Shown one piece after another: positions 7,396 to 16,128 of a DNA stretch of 57,828 nt; position 1 is the stretch's first letter; every line of letters starts with the position of its first letter. Below the pieces are notes generated by a model. That model worked only from the letters and a program-made list of their open reading frames with translations, searched no databases and was not told where the DNA came from. The DNA lies in assembly GCF_014648595.1 (NCBI RefSeq), contig NZ_BMRK01000025.1, forward strand, positions 1 through 57,828, written 5' to 3'. The stretch comes from Nocardioides luteus. Its GTDB lineage: Bacteria > Actinomycetota > Actinomycetes > Propionibacteriales > Nocardioidaceae. The position numbers and the translations under genes are program-made.

Positions 7396-9000
7396 TCAGC
7401 CCTCGGCAGGCCGGAAGATCCACACCGCCGAGTCGGTGGGCAGATCGCCGACGACCGGGTCGCCGCTGTAGATCACGATCTCGCCCTCGGGCAGCGGCGT
7501 CGGCTCCATACCGCAGTTGAGCACCACGATGAGGTCGCCACCGGCCCCGCCACGCCGGAACGAGACGACACCCTCGGGCGCGTCCAGGATCTCGACGTCC
7601 TCCTCGGCACCGAGCGCGTAGGTGCGGCGCGCGGCGAGCGCCGCACGGTAGAACTCCAGCGTGGAGTCCTTGACACCGGTCTGGGCCGCGACCGTGAGGT
7701 CCACCCACTCGGCCGGCTGCGGGAGCCACGGCTGCACCGGCAGCTCCTGGTCGGGGACCTCGCTGAACCCGAAGGGCGGCTCGAAGCCGTTCCACGGCAG
7801 CGGCACCCGGCAGCCGTCGCGACCACCCTCGCCGGTCTCCGACCACGGGTCCTCCTGGTACTCCGGCGGCAGGTAGACCTGCGGCAGGCCGAGCTCCTCA
7901 CCCTGGTAGAGGTAGGCCGAGCCGGGCAGCGCCAGCATCGTCAGCGTGGCTGCCCGTGCCCGGTGCAGCGCCTGCGACCCGTCGCCGTAGCGGGAGCGGT
8001 GGCGTACGACGTCGTGGTTGGAGAGCACCCAGGTCGGCGCCGCGCGCGACGGACCGAGCGCCTTCAGCGTCGACTCGATGACCTCGGTGAACGCCTCGGC
8101 CGACCACGGCGCCTGCAGCCAGGAGAAGTTGAAGGCCTGGTTGAACTCGTCGGCGCGTACGTAGCGGCGCAGCTCCGCCGGGCCAGGGGTCCAGGCCTCG
8201 GCCACCATCATCCGGTCGCCGTCGAAGGAGTCGATCAGCTTGCGCCAGGCGCGGTAGATCTCGTGGACGCCCGGGTTGTCCCACATCGGCGCGTCGGTGA
8301 CGCCGCGCTGGTACATCACCGCGGCATCGGAGGTCAGCGCGAGCCCCTCGGGGACGACCTGGTCGCGCAGCTCCTTGAAGAGCCCGTGCGCGATGTCGAC
8401 CCGGAAGCCGTCGACGCCGTGGTCGAGCCAGAAGGTGAGGATCTCGGTGAACTCGGCGACGACCTCGGGGTTGTGCCAGTTGAGGTCGGGCTGGTCGTCG
8501 TCGAAGAGGTGCAGGTACCACTGGCCGTCGTCGATGCGCGTCCATGCCGGACCACCGAAGACCGAGCGCCAGTTGGTCGGCGGCTCCTCGCCCGCCTCGC
8601 CGCGGCCGTCCCGGAAGATGTAGCGCTCGCGCGCCGGCGACCCCGGCTCGGAGGCCAGCGCCTCGACGAACCACGGGTGCTCGGAGGAGGTGTGGTTGGG
8701 CACCAGGTCGACGATCACCTTGAGGCCGAGCTCGTGAGCGCGGGCGATCATCCGCTCGGCGTCCTCGAGGTTGCCGAACAGCGGGTCGACGTCACGGTAG
8801 TCGGCGACGTCGTAGCCGTGGTCGTTCTGCGGCGAGGTGTAGAACGGGCAGATCCAGATGGCGTCGACACCGAGCGCGGCGAGGTAGTCCAGGCGGTCGG
8901 TGATCCCCGGCAGGTCGCCGACGCCGTCGCCGTTCGAGTCGGCGAACGAGCGCGGATAGATCTGATACGCGACTGCTTCGCGCCACCACGGCTGGTCCAC
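7396..9000 (-). CDS. GH13 alpha-glucosidase (oligo-1,6-/alpha-1,4-glucosidase type)
   Basis: A 534-residue cytoplasmic glycosidase without signal peptide. The (beta/alpha)8 barrel of family GH13 is clear: region I 'DLVPNHTS' (98-105), region II 'GFRVDIAH' with nucleophile Asp202, region III 'MVAEAW' with acid/base Glu268, region IV 'LSNHD' with Asp330. 'YQIYPRSFADSNGDGVGDLPGI' near the start and the absence of calcium-site insertions fit the alpha-glucosidase/oligo-1,6-glucosidase subfamilies rather than amylases. It releases glucose from short maltose- or isomaltose-type sugars, or possibly trehalose-like ones. It starts with GTG. No sugar transporter lies beside it, so its substrate source is not shown. 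Confidence 0.9.
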   Translation of the reverse strand: MDQPWWREAVAYQIYPRSFADSNGDGVGDLPGITDRLDYLAALGVDAIWICPFYTSPQNDHGYDVADYRDVDPLFGNLEDAERMIARAHELGLKVIVDLVPNHTSSEHPWFVEALASEPGSPARERYIFRDGRGEAGEEPPTNWRSVFGGPAWTRIDDGQWYLHLFDDDQPDLNWHNPEVVAEFTEILTFWLDHGVDGFRVDIAHGLFKELRDQVVPEGLALTSDAAVMYQRGVTDAPMWDNPGVHEIYRAWRKLIDSFDGDRMMVAEAWTPGPAELRRYVRADEFNQAFNFSWLQAPWSAEAFTEVIESTLKALGPSRAAPTWVLSNHDVVRHRSRYGDGSQALHRARAATLTMLALPGSAYLYQGEELGLPQVYLPPEYQEDPWSETGEGGRDGCRVPLPWNGFEPPFGFSEVPDQELPVQPWLPQPAEWVDLTVAAQTGVKDSTLEFYRAALAARRTYALGAEEDVEILDAPEGVVSFRRGGAGGDLIVVLNCGMEPTPLPEGEIVIYSGDPVVGDLPTDSAVWIFRPAEG

Positions 9001-9299
9001 AAATGCCTCTGCTCTCGTCGGTTGACCACCAGTACCCCGAACTTGACGACGGGACCCACGGCGTTGTCAAAACGGACGGACGGAACGAGGTCAGAAACGC
9101 CGAAAACCTGGGGATACCCGAAGTCGGCTCGTGACATGTAGGCTTACCAGCGTTGAAGGAGGCGCTCCACGCGCTTCGCGGTTGCTCTCGGTGACCGTTC
9201 GTGCAGCACTTGGTCTTCCGCAGAAGCAGAAATCAGGACTCGTGGATTCAACGCCCAAAGGGCGGCACGGAGTCGCCCTGTTACACAAGGATTAGATTC
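9001..9299 (+). promoter_or_regulatory. Long leader region of the cold-shock gene
   Basis: This 299-base gap holds the promoter region of the divergent glucosidase gene and, nearer 9300, a probable long untranslated leader of the cold-shock gene. Long structured leaders are usual for cspA-type genes. An AAGGA ribosome binding site lies at about 9287-9291. I could not fix a promoter with confidence, and no other gene is visible. Confidence 0.45.
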
Positions 9300-9503
9300 A
9301 TGACTCAGGGAACCGTGAAGTGGTTCAACGGCGACAAGGGCTTCGGCTTCATCGCCCAGGACAACGGGGGCGACGACGTCTTCGTGCACTTCTCCGCGAT
9401 CCAGACCCAGGGCTACAAGACCCTGGACGAGAACCAGCGCGTCGAGTTCGACGTCACCCAGGGCCCCAAGGGCCCGCAGGCCGAGAACGTCCGTCCGGTC
9501 TGA
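9300..9503 (+). CDS. CspA-family cold-shock protein
   Basis: A 67-residue single-domain OB-fold RNA chaperone. Both nucleic-acid-binding motifs are intact: RNP1 'KGFGFI' (about 13-18) and RNP2 'VFVHF' (about 27-31), with the surface aromatic residues of the family. The length equals that of typical Csp proteins. The ATG at 9300 has AAGGA about nine bases upstream. It is monocistronic and followed by a strong hairpin. Csp proteins melt RNA secondary structure at low temperature and many are expressed at all temperatures in actinobacteria. Confidence 0.95.
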   Translation: MTQGTVKWFNGDKGFGFIAQDNGGDDVFVHFSAIQTQGYKTLDENQRVEFDVTQGPKGPQAENVRPV

Positions 9504-9518
9504 CTCTGGCTTTCAATG

Positions 9519-9551
9519 CGGCCCCGCTCCTGCTTCGGCAGGGCGGGGCCG
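9519..9551. terminator. Strong bidirectional hairpin after the cold-shock gene
   Basis: CGGCCCCGC (9519-9527) pairs with GCGGGGCCG (9543-9551), and CCTGC pairs with GCAGG around a TTCG tetraloop, with one bulged T. It lies between the convergent stops of the cold-shock gene and the YbaK gene, so it can end transcription from both sides. There is no long T tract, as is usual in high-GC actinobacteria. Confidence 0.85.
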
Positions 9552-9573
9552 TCCCCCATTTCCCGCCGTCGTC

Positions 9574-10056
9574 TCAGGCGGTCTCGGGAAGCTTGGTCAC
9601 GTCGACCCACCCGCGGGCGCCGCTGATGGTCTCCAGGTCACCGAGGGTGAGCGCGATGGTCGTGTTCGCACCACCGGCCGCGGGGTAGACCGTGTCGAAG
9701 CGCTTCAGGGAGGCGTCCAGCCAGACCTGCGCCGAGTCGGGGTTGCCGAACGGGCAGACCCCGCCGATCGCGTGACCGCTCATCGGCTCCACGTCCCCGG
9801 GCGCGAGCAACCGCGCCTTGGTGCCGAAGCGGGCCTTGAACTTCGGGTTGGCGATCTTGGCGTCACCGGACGCGACGACGAGGATCGCGGCGGTGCGGTC
9901 CTCGGTGTAGAGACTGATCGTCTTGGCGATCTCCCCGGGTGAGACGCCCAGGGCGGCTGCGGCCAGCTCGACGGTCGCCTTCGACTCCTCCGTCTCGATG
10001 ATGTCCCCGCCGCGGCCGAAGCGGTCCAGGTGGGTGCGGGCGAGCTCGATCGACAT
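9574..10056 (-). CDS. YbaK/EbsC-family aminoacyl-tRNA deacylase-like protein
   Basis: A 160-residue single-domain protein of the YbaK/prolyl-tRNA editing family, which hydrolyses mischarged tRNAs such as Cys-tRNA(Pro). Visible are 'EIAKTISLY', where the lysine is the usual catalytic or substrate-binding residue, and 'GHAIGGVCPFG', a conserved loop. The ATG at 10056 is preferred to the GTG three codons upstream because a GGTGGCGAG sequence sits just before it. It begins immediately after the spermidine-synthase-like gene on the same strand, probably in one transcript. The exact tRNA substrate cannot be told. Confidence 0.85.
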   Translation of the reverse strand: MSIELARTHLDRFGRGGDIIETEESKATVELAAAALGVSPGEIAKTISLYTEDRTAAILVVASGDAKIANPKFKARFGTKARLLAPGDVEPMSGHAIGGVCPFGNPDSAQVWLDASLKRFDTVYPAAGGANTTIALTLGDLETISGARGWVDVTKLPETA

Positions 10057-10066
10057 GCTCGCCACC

Positions 10067-10765
10067 TTAACGGCGGGCGCCGCCGCCGAAGGAGTCGGCG
10101 ACGGCGCGACCGGTGAACACGCGATACTCCATCGGGGGCGGCGAACCGAACGGCACCTCCGGCAGGGCGCCGCAGACGACGATCAGATTCCCGGAGCGCC
10201 GCCCCTTCAGCGTCGAGGGCTCCACGCCGACCGCGATGTCCCCGAGGTCACGGCTCACGGCGACGAAGTCGCGCACCTGCGGGAACGGCGGCCGGTCGAC
10301 GAGGTTGGCGACGAAGACGCCCGAGGGAGTCAGCACGCGGCGTACGTCCTCGACGAAGGCGCCGGAGGTGAGCTCGTCGGGGACGCGGCCGCCGGCGAAG
10401 GCGTCGAGGATCACCATGTCGGCATAGCCGTCGCGGATGCCCGCGATGCCGCTCCTGCCGTCGACGGGGCGCACCTTGATACCGCTGCGTGGCGGGAGCG
10501 GGGCCTCGCTGCGTACCTGCTCGATGATCTCGACGGACGGCTCGAGCACGATCTGGGCCGAGCGAGGCCGGGTCGCGTGGACATAGCGCGGCAGGGTCAT
10601 CGCGGCGCCACCGACATGCAACACCCGCAGTGGTCCCGGGGGCAGCCTGTCGATAACATCGCCCACACGCCTCATGTAGTCGAAGACGAGGTGCGTCGGG
10701 TCATCGAGGTCGACGGCGGACTGCTGCATGTCGTCGAGCTCGAGAACGTAAACATCGGGGGGCAT
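10067..10765 (-). CDS. Spermidine synthase-like methyltransferase-fold protein
   Basis: A 232-residue protein with a Rossmann-like AdoMet-type fold: 'RVLHVGGAAMTLPRYV' corresponds to the spermidine synthase GGG-type nucleotide loop, 'ADMVILDAFAGGRVP' to the conserved acidic strand, and 'LTSGAFVEDVRRVLTPSGVFVANLVD' to the next helix and strand. It is shorter than spermidine synthases (about 280-300) and lacks the usual GGGDG, so polyamine synthesis is doubtful. Such 'fused MFS/spermidine synthase-like' soluble proteins are common in actinobacteria with no assigned reaction. It precedes the YbaK gene on the same strand. Confidence 0.75.
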   Translation of the reverse strand: MPPDVYVLELDDMQQSAVDLDDPTHLVFDYMRRVGDVIDRLPPGPLRVLHVGGAAMTLPRYVHATRPRSAQIVLEPSVEIIEQVRSEAPLPPRSGIKVRPVDGRSGIAGIRDGYADMVILDAFAGGRVPDELTSGAFVEDVRRVLTPSGVFVANLVDRPPFPQVRDFVAVSRDLGDIAVGVEPSTLKGRRSGNLIVVCGALPEVPFGSPPPMEYRVFTGRAVADSFGGGARR

Positions 10766-10952
10766 AGCGCGCTCACCCTACCCCTGCATGGAATTAGGGG
10801 ACCTGTTCCTCTATTGTGACCTGCACTACAGCGGAACCATAGCCCGTCATGGGTACGACCAGGATACCCTGGGGGGCATTTGCGTATGTTCCAGTACTAC
10901 CTCGTCGATCCCCCACCAACCTCCGACGAGGAGCGAGAGGAAGACAAATCGC

Positions 10953-12182
10953 GTGACCACCATTGAAGAAGTCACCATCGGGGCGTTCAGCCAGCCCCTG
11001 GTCGGGATGTCCTTCATCATCTCCGTCCTCGGCTCCTGGGTCGGCCTGACGTGTGCCAACCGTGCTCGCCGTCTCGGCTCCGGCAGCTCGTCCTGGCTCT
11101 GGCTCTTCGGCGCCGCCACCTCCATCGGCGGCGGTGCGATCTGGTCGATGCACTTCATCGGCATGCTCGCCTTCGACAGCCACGTGGCGTACGCCCTCGA
11201 CGTCGGCACCACCCTGATCTCGCTCGCGGTGGCGATCGTCGCGGCGATGGTCGGCATGCTGATCGCCACGGCCATGCGCGGCAACGCGGGCTACATCGTC
11301 GGTGGCCTGGTGACCGGTGCCGGCGTGGGCGCGATGCACTACACGGGCATGTACGCGATGCAGATGAGCGCCAAGATGGTGTGGAAGCCGACCGTGGTGG
11401 TCATCTCGATCATCATCGCGCTGGCCGCCTCTGCGCTCGCGCTCTTCTTCGCGTTCAACATCACCACGCGGCTGATGCGCGTGGGGGCCTCGATCATCAT
11501 GGGCATCGGCGTGTGCGTCATGCACTACACCGGCATGCTCGCCCTCGAGATCCACAGCTCCGCCGAGGACAAGCTCGGCCATGTCAGCGGCGCCGACCCG
11601 GTCTACCTGGCGATGCCGATCTTCGCGATCTCCGCAGGCATGCTGATCGTGATCGGGTTCGCCACCATGTTCGCGGGCATCAACGACGACCTCGACGACC
11701 CGTGGACCCCCAGCCAGCGCGCGGCCGCGGACTCCGGTGCCCAGGAGCAGATGATGCCCCCGCGCCGCGGCATGCAGGGCCTGGGCCAGCTCGGCGGTGG
11801 CCGCCGGGACATCGGCCACCCGCCCATCACCGGCCAGCAGCCCGCCATCGGCGGCCAGCAGGGACCTCTGCAGCCGCTCCCGACGCGCCAGCCGGCCGCC
11901 TCCGGCAGCCCGCAGGCGGGTCAGCCCGGCGAGGGCATCGGTGGCATGTTCGCCCAGCGCCCCCAGCGGCCGACCCAGCTGCGCCCGCAGAACGGCCGCT
12001 GGACGCCGCGCCCCTACGCCCAGCAGGCCCCCAACGGCGCCCCGGAGCAGCGTCAGGACTTCTTCAACCCGCAGGGTGGGCAGCGCGACGAGGCCGGCCC
12101 CGAACAGCCCCAGCAGCCGGGCCAGCCGCCGCGGTCGCCGCGCAACCCCGGCTGGCTGCCGCCGCGCAACAACAACCTGTAG
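10953..12182 (+). CDS. MHYT-domain integral membrane sensor protein
   Basis: A 409-residue protein with seven predicted membrane helices and three copies of the MHYT motif: MHFIGM (66-71), MHYTGM (128-133) and MHYTGM (190-195). These His/Met clusters are proposed to bind copper and sense oxygen, carbon monoxide or nitric oxide at the outer membrane face. In most bacteria MHYT is fused to GGDEF/EAL; here it is followed by a long disordered tail rich in Pro, Gln, Gly and Arg (about 255-409) and no enzymatic domain. The GTG start is supported by GAGAGGAAG upstream; a longer frame upstream lacks a credible start. Confidence 0.87.
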   Translation: MTTIEEVTIGAFSQPLVGMSFIISVLGSWVGLTCANRARRLGSGSSSWLWLFGAATSIGGGAIWSMHFIGMLAFDSHVAYALDVGTTLISLAVAIVAAMVGMLIATAMRGNAGYIVGGLVTGAGVGAMHYTGMYAMQMSAKMVWKPTVVVISIIIALAASALALFFAFNITTRLMRVGASIIMGIGVCVMHYTGMLALEIHSSAEDKLGHVSGADPVYLAMPIFAISAGMLIVIGFATMFAGINDDLDDPWTPSQRAAADSGAQEQMMPPRRGMQGLGQLGGGRRDIGHPPITGQQPAIGGQQGPLQPLPTRQPAASGSPQAGQPGEGIGGMFAQRPQRPTQLRPQNGRWTPRPYAQQAPNGAPEQRQDFFNPQGGQRDEAGPEQPQQPGQPPRSPRNPGWLPPRNNNL

Positions 12183-12203
12183 GCATCAACCTGTAGGCAG
12201 TGC

Positions 12204-12232
12204 CGCTGGTCGAGCCCGCGGCTCGACCAGCG
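12204..12232. terminator. Palindromic hairpin between convergent genes
   Basis: CGCTGGTCGAGCC (12204-12216) and GGCTCGACCAGCG (12220-12232) form a perfect 13-base-pair stem with a three-base loop. It lies in the 53-base gap between the convergent stops of the MHYT gene and glnE, so a bidirectional terminator is likely. A TCGAGCC..GGCTCGA core recurs in the hairpins at 54136-54276. Confidence 0.75.
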
Positions 12233-12235
12233 GTG

Positions 12236-15208
12236 TCACTCCCAGAAGACCCGCTCGACGACGCCGTGGGCGAGCCGGGTCATCCGCAGGTAGTCGTTGA
12301 CCAGCTCGTCGGTCGCACCCGCGGGATAGCCGAGGATCGTCGCCACCGCATGCAGCTCGACCGGCCCCGCCGGGAGCGAGTCGGCCGGGCGGCCGCGGGC
12401 GAGGGTCACCGCGTTGCGGACCCGGCTGACCATCCGCCAGGCATCGATGAGCGTCTCGGCGTCGTCCGCGTCGATCAGGGACGCCTCGCGGGCGGCCTCC
12501 AGCGCCTCGACGGTGCGCGGCGTACGCAGCCCGGGGACGTCGTGCGCGTGGCGCATCTGCAGCAGCTGGGCGGTCCACTCGATGTCGGCGAGCCCGCCGC
12601 GGCCGAGCTTGAGGTGGGTGTTGGGGTCGGCGCCGCGGGGCAGACGCTCGTGGTCGACGCGGCCCTTGATGCGGCGCACCTCGATGACGTCGTCCTCGCT
12701 GAGCCCGCCCTCGGGATAGCGCAGCGGGTCGATCATCTCGGTGAACGCCTTGCGCACCTCCGGGTCTCCGACGACCGCGTCGGCGCGCAGCAGGGCTTGC
12801 GACTCCCAGATGCCCGACCACTTCGCGTAGTAGGAGGCGTACGCGGGCAGGGTCCGCACCAGAGCGCCCTGGCGCCCCTCCGGGCGCAGGTCGGCGTCGA
12901 GCTCGAGCGCCGGGTCGGCGCCCGGCAGGGCGAGGAGCCGGCGCAGCTCGGAGATGACCTTGGACGCGAACTGGGTGGCCTCGTCCGAGTCGGCGCCCTC
13001 GACGGGCTGGTGGACGAAGAGCACATCGGCGTCGGAGGCGTAGGAGAGCTCGAATCCGCCGTAGCGGCCCATCGCGATGATGGCGATGCGGGTCGGGGCC
13101 TCCTCGATGCCGCGGCTGGAGATCTCCTCGGCGATGACCGTGCGCAGCGACGCCTCGAGGGTGGCGTCGGTCAGGCGGGACAGCGCGGCGCCGATCGTGT
13201 CGATGTCGGCCTCCCCCAGGAGCTCCGCGGCCGAGATGCGGAAGAGCTCGCGCCGCCGGATCGCGCGGATGTGGCGGATGGCCTCTTCCACGGTGGTCGT
13301 GGTGCGCCGACGCGCGGCGCGGGCGACCATCTCGTCGGTCAGCGCCTTGGCCGACAGCGGGGTCAGGTCCTGCCCCAGCAGACGCAGCGCCTCCGGCTCC
13401 CGCTCGAGCAGCGCGGTGGTGTAGCGCGAGGTGGACAGGATGTTGGCGAAGTGCTCGGCGACCGAGCCCTCGTCCCGCAGGGAGCGCAGATACCAGGGCG
13501 TGGCGCCCAGGGCGTCGGAGATCCGCCGGAACCCGAAGAGACCGGCGTCGGGGTCGGCGCCGTCGGAGAACCACTGGAGCATCACCGGCAGCAGCGCACG
13601 CTGCAGCGCGGCCCGTCGCGAGACGCCGGTGGTGAGCGCCTCCAGGTGACGCAGCGCGGCCTTCGGATCGGCGTACCCGAGCGCGGTCAGGCGCTCCTCG
13701 GCGGCCTTCGTGGAGAGGTGGACCTGGCCGGACGGGATCCGGGCGACGGCGTCGAGGAGCGGCCGGTAGAAGAGCTTCTCGTGGAGGCGGCGCACCTCGA
13801 TCCGCTGGTGGGCCCACTCCTTCTCGAGGCGGGCCACCGGGTCGCGCAGGTAGCCGAGCGAGCGCGCCAGCCAGCGCAGCGACTCCTCGTCGTCGGGGAC
13901 GACGTGGGTGCGCTGGAGCCGGTGGAGCTGGAGCCGGTGCTCCATCCGCCGCAAAAACGCGTACGCCTCGTGCATCGCCTCGCCGTCCTCGCGGCCGACG
14001 TAGCCGGAGCGGGTGAGCGCCGCCAGGGCCGAGAGCGTGGTGGGCTCGCGGATGGTGGTGTCGGCGCGGCCGTGGACCAGCTGCAGCAGCTGCACGGCGA
14101 ACTCGACGTCGCGCAGCCCGCCCTTGCCGAGCTTGAGCTCGCGGTCGACCTCACGGGACGGGATGTGGGCGATCACGCGGCGCCGCATCGCCTGGGTGTC
14201 GGCGACGAAGCCGTCGCGCTCGGCGGCCTTCCACACGAACGGGTTGACCGCGTCGACGTAGGCCTTGCCGAGCTCGATGTCACCCGCCGCGGGCCGGGCC
14301 TTGAGCAGCGCCTGGAACTCCCAGGTGCTCGCCCAGCGCTCGTAGTAGCCGACGTGGCCGCTGATGGTGCGAGACAGCGCCCCGGCCTTGCCCTCCGGCC
14401 GCAGCGCGGCGTCGACCGGCCAGATGGCCCCCTCGCCGGTGTGGACGGAGCAGACCTGCATCATGTTGCTGGCCAGCTGGGTGGCGATCCGCAGGGCGAC
14501 GTCGTCGCCGACACCGTCGGCGGCCTCGTGGACGAAGATAACGTCGACGTCGGAGACGTAGTTGAGCTCGTGGCCGCCGCACTTGCCCATCGCGACGACC
14601 GCCAGCCGCACCTTCTCCGCCTCCTCCCCCACCCGCGCACGCGCGACCGCGAGCGCGGCGTCGAGGGTGGCGCAGGCGAGGTCGGAGAGCTCGGCGGCGA
14701 CGTCGTCCACCGGCAGATGGTGAGCGAGGTCGCGGGCCGCGAGGCGGAGCAGCCAGCGTCGGTACTCCACTCGCAGCGCGTCGACCGCGTCCCTGTCCGG
14801 GACCGTGGCGACCGGGCAGTCCTCGCCCGGGTCGGCACCGACCGCCTCCAGCAGCGAGGCCCGGAAGACGTACGCAGCGGGCCTGGTCGTGCCGAGCGTC
14901 GGGTCGACCAGCTCTCGCCAGTGACCGGGATGGCGGGTCAGGTGGTCGCTCAGCGCGGGGGACGCCCCGAGCACCGAGACCAGGCGCATCGCGGTGCCCT
15001 CGTCGCCGGCGAGCTCCTCGATGAAGCCGTCGCCCTGCGACTCGGCGAGCATCACCAGCCCGGACAGTGCGGAGTCGGGGTCGGCGGCCTGGCCGAGGAT
15101 CGCCAGGAGCTCCTGGGCATCCTCGCCGAGGCCTGCCAGATCTGCCAGGGCCGTGTCCGGATCGTCGAAACCGAGTCGGAGGAGCACGCCCTTGCCTGGC
15201 AAAGTCAT
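12236..15208 (-). CDS. glnE: Bifunctional glutamine synthetase adenylyltransferase/deadenylyltransferase
   Basis: A 990-residue protein of full GlnE length. It has two nucleotidyltransferase halves: the first with 'GKCGGHELNYVSDVDVIF' (around residue 220) and the second with 'GRYGGFELSYASDADVLF' (around 723), each with the paired aspartates that hold catalytic metal. Each is followed by a helical GlnD-PII-uridylyltransferase-like domain. One half adds and the other removes AMP on the adenylylation tyrosine of glutamine synthetase I. The neighbouring amidotransferase and GlnA2-like synthetase are upstream on the same strand, an arrangement recalling the glnE-glnA2 neighbourhood of mycobacteria. 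Confidence 0.95.
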   Translation of the reverse strand: MTLPGKGVLLRLGFDDPDTALADLAGLGEDAQELLAILGQAADPDSALSGLVMLAESQGDGFIEELAGDEGTAMRLVSVLGASPALSDHLTRHPGHWRELVDPTLGTTRPAAYVFRASLLEAVGADPGEDCPVATVPDRDAVDALRVEYRRWLLRLAARDLAHHLPVDDVAAELSDLACATLDAALAVARARVGEEAEKVRLAVVAMGKCGGHELNYVSDVDVIFVHEAADGVGDDVALRIATQLASNMMQVCSVHTGEGAIWPVDAALRPEGKAGALSRTISGHVGYYERWASTWEFQALLKARPAAGDIELGKAYVDAVNPFVWKAAERDGFVADTQAMRRRVIAHIPSREVDRELKLGKGGLRDVEFAVQLLQLVHGRADTTIREPTTLSALAALTRSGYVGREDGEAMHEAYAFLRRMEHRLQLHRLQRTHVVPDDEESLRWLARSLGYLRDPVARLEKEWAHQRIEVRRLHEKLFYRPLLDAVARIPSGQVHLSTKAAEERLTALGYADPKAALRHLEALTTGVSRRAALQRALLPVMLQWFSDGADPDAGLFGFRRISDALGATPWYLRSLRDEGSVAEHFANILSTSRYTTALLEREPEALRLLGQDLTPLSAKALTDEMVARAARRRTTTTVEEAIRHIRAIRRRELFRISAAELLGEADIDTIGAALSRLTDATLEASLRTVIAEEISSRGIEEAPTRIAIIAMGRYGGFELSYASDADVLFVHQPVEGADSDEATQFASKVISELRRLLALPGADPALELDADLRPEGRQGALVRTLPAYASYYAKWSGIWESQALLRADAVVGDPEVRKAFTEMIDPLRYPEGGLSEDDVIEVRRIKGRVDHERLPRGADPNTHLKLGRGGLADIEWTAQLLQMRHAHDVPGLRTPRTVEALEAAREASLIDADDAETLIDAWRMVSRVRNAVTLARGRPADSLPAGPVELHAVATILGYPAGATDELVNDYLRMTRLAHGVVERVFWE

Positions 15209-15238
15209 GCGCCCGATTCTGTCACCAGTGGGGCTGGC

Positions 15239-16036
15239 TCACGCGCTCCAGGGTCTGGGAGTCGGGATGCTCCCGTCGCGGCTGGCACCCGGAGCGACGG
15301 CTGCGGCGCGCTCACGCACCAGGCGCGCGAAGCCGAAGGCCAGCGGCTGCCAGGTCTTGATCAGCTCGTTCTCCGCGAAGGTGGCCGAGGCGGTCACGTC
15401 GTCGACGGTGCGGCCGATCTCCTCGAGCTCCTCGACGGAGGTCTCGGCCCAGCCCTTGACCACGGCGGCGTCGACCTCGGGGTGGAACTGGACGCCCCAC
15501 ACCGTCGGCGCGAACCGGGCGGCCTGGACCTGGCCGTCGATCGAGCTGGCCAGCTTGACGGCACCCTCGGGCAGCTCGCCGACGACGTCGCGGTGCCAGT
15601 GCATGGCGCGGTCGTCGCCCGCGAGCAGACGCATCAGCGGGTCGAAGAGGACCTCCGGCTCCCAGGTCACCTGGCGCACGCCCACGGCGAGCCCGAAGGG
15701 GCTGCGCTCCACGGTGCCGCCGAGGGCCACCGCGGCGAGCTGGTGGCCCAGGCAGATGCCGAGCGTCGGGATGCCGGCCTCGGCGGCCTGGACGATCCGC
15801 TCCCGGGCGGTCGGCAGCCAGGGGTGCTCCTCGTCGGAGTCGACGTCCATCGCGCCGCCCAGCACGAGCAGGCCCGAGTAGGACGTGTCGAGCGAGGAGA
15901 GCGGTGGGATCGGCTCGGCGTAGCCACGGAAGATGTCCACGCACATGCCCGCCTCAGCCAGCCAATGACCGAACAACGCCAGCGGCACCGACTCCGCGTG
16001 CTGGATGACAAGCACTCGGGGCAGACTCAACGACAT
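15239..16036 (-). CDS. Class I glutamine amidotransferase-like protein
   Basis: A 265-residue single-domain protein of the GMP synthase-like amidotransferase family. The nucleophile elbow is 'GICLGHQ' (Cys95), and the 'GVQFHPE' motif supplies the His and Glu of the triad. The ATG at 16036 is chosen because the residues before it look unstructured and 'LPRVLVIQHAE' is the expected first strand. It lies between the GlnA2-like gene and glnE in the same direction. Stand-alone members hydrolyse glutamine or gamma-glutamyl compounds; given the neighbour, gamma-glutamyl hydrolysis is a possible but unproven job. Confidence 0.85.
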   Translation of the reverse strand: MSLSLPRVLVIQHAESVPLALFGHWLAEAGMCVDIFRGYAEPIPPLSSLDTSYSGLLVLGGAMDVDSDEEHPWLPTARERIVQAAEAGIPTLGICLGHQLAAVALGGTVERSPFGLAVGVRQVTWEPEVLFDPLMRLLAGDDRAMHWHRDVVGELPEGAVKLASSIDGQVQAARFAPTVWGVQFHPEVDAAVVKGWAETSVEELEEIGRTVDDVTASATFAENELIKTWQPLAFGFARLVRERAAAVAPGASRDGSIPTPRPWSA

Positions 16037-16128
16037 CACTCCCACTCTCCCGTTAAATCCAGTGTGGCAGCACCGGATCGGAAGTGTGGAATCGGGCTGG
16101 AGTTGCCCTGACAACCACTTTTGCGACG

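Noticed and set aside
6952-9141. A 729-codon + strand frame opposite the glucosidase
   Set aside because: It is a GC-driven antisense shadow of the GH13 and GntR genes, which have clear catalytic and DNA-binding motifs.
12200-16111. A 1303-codon + strand frame opposite glnE
   Set aside because: It is antisense to glnE and the amidotransferase, both well supported, and shows no domain.
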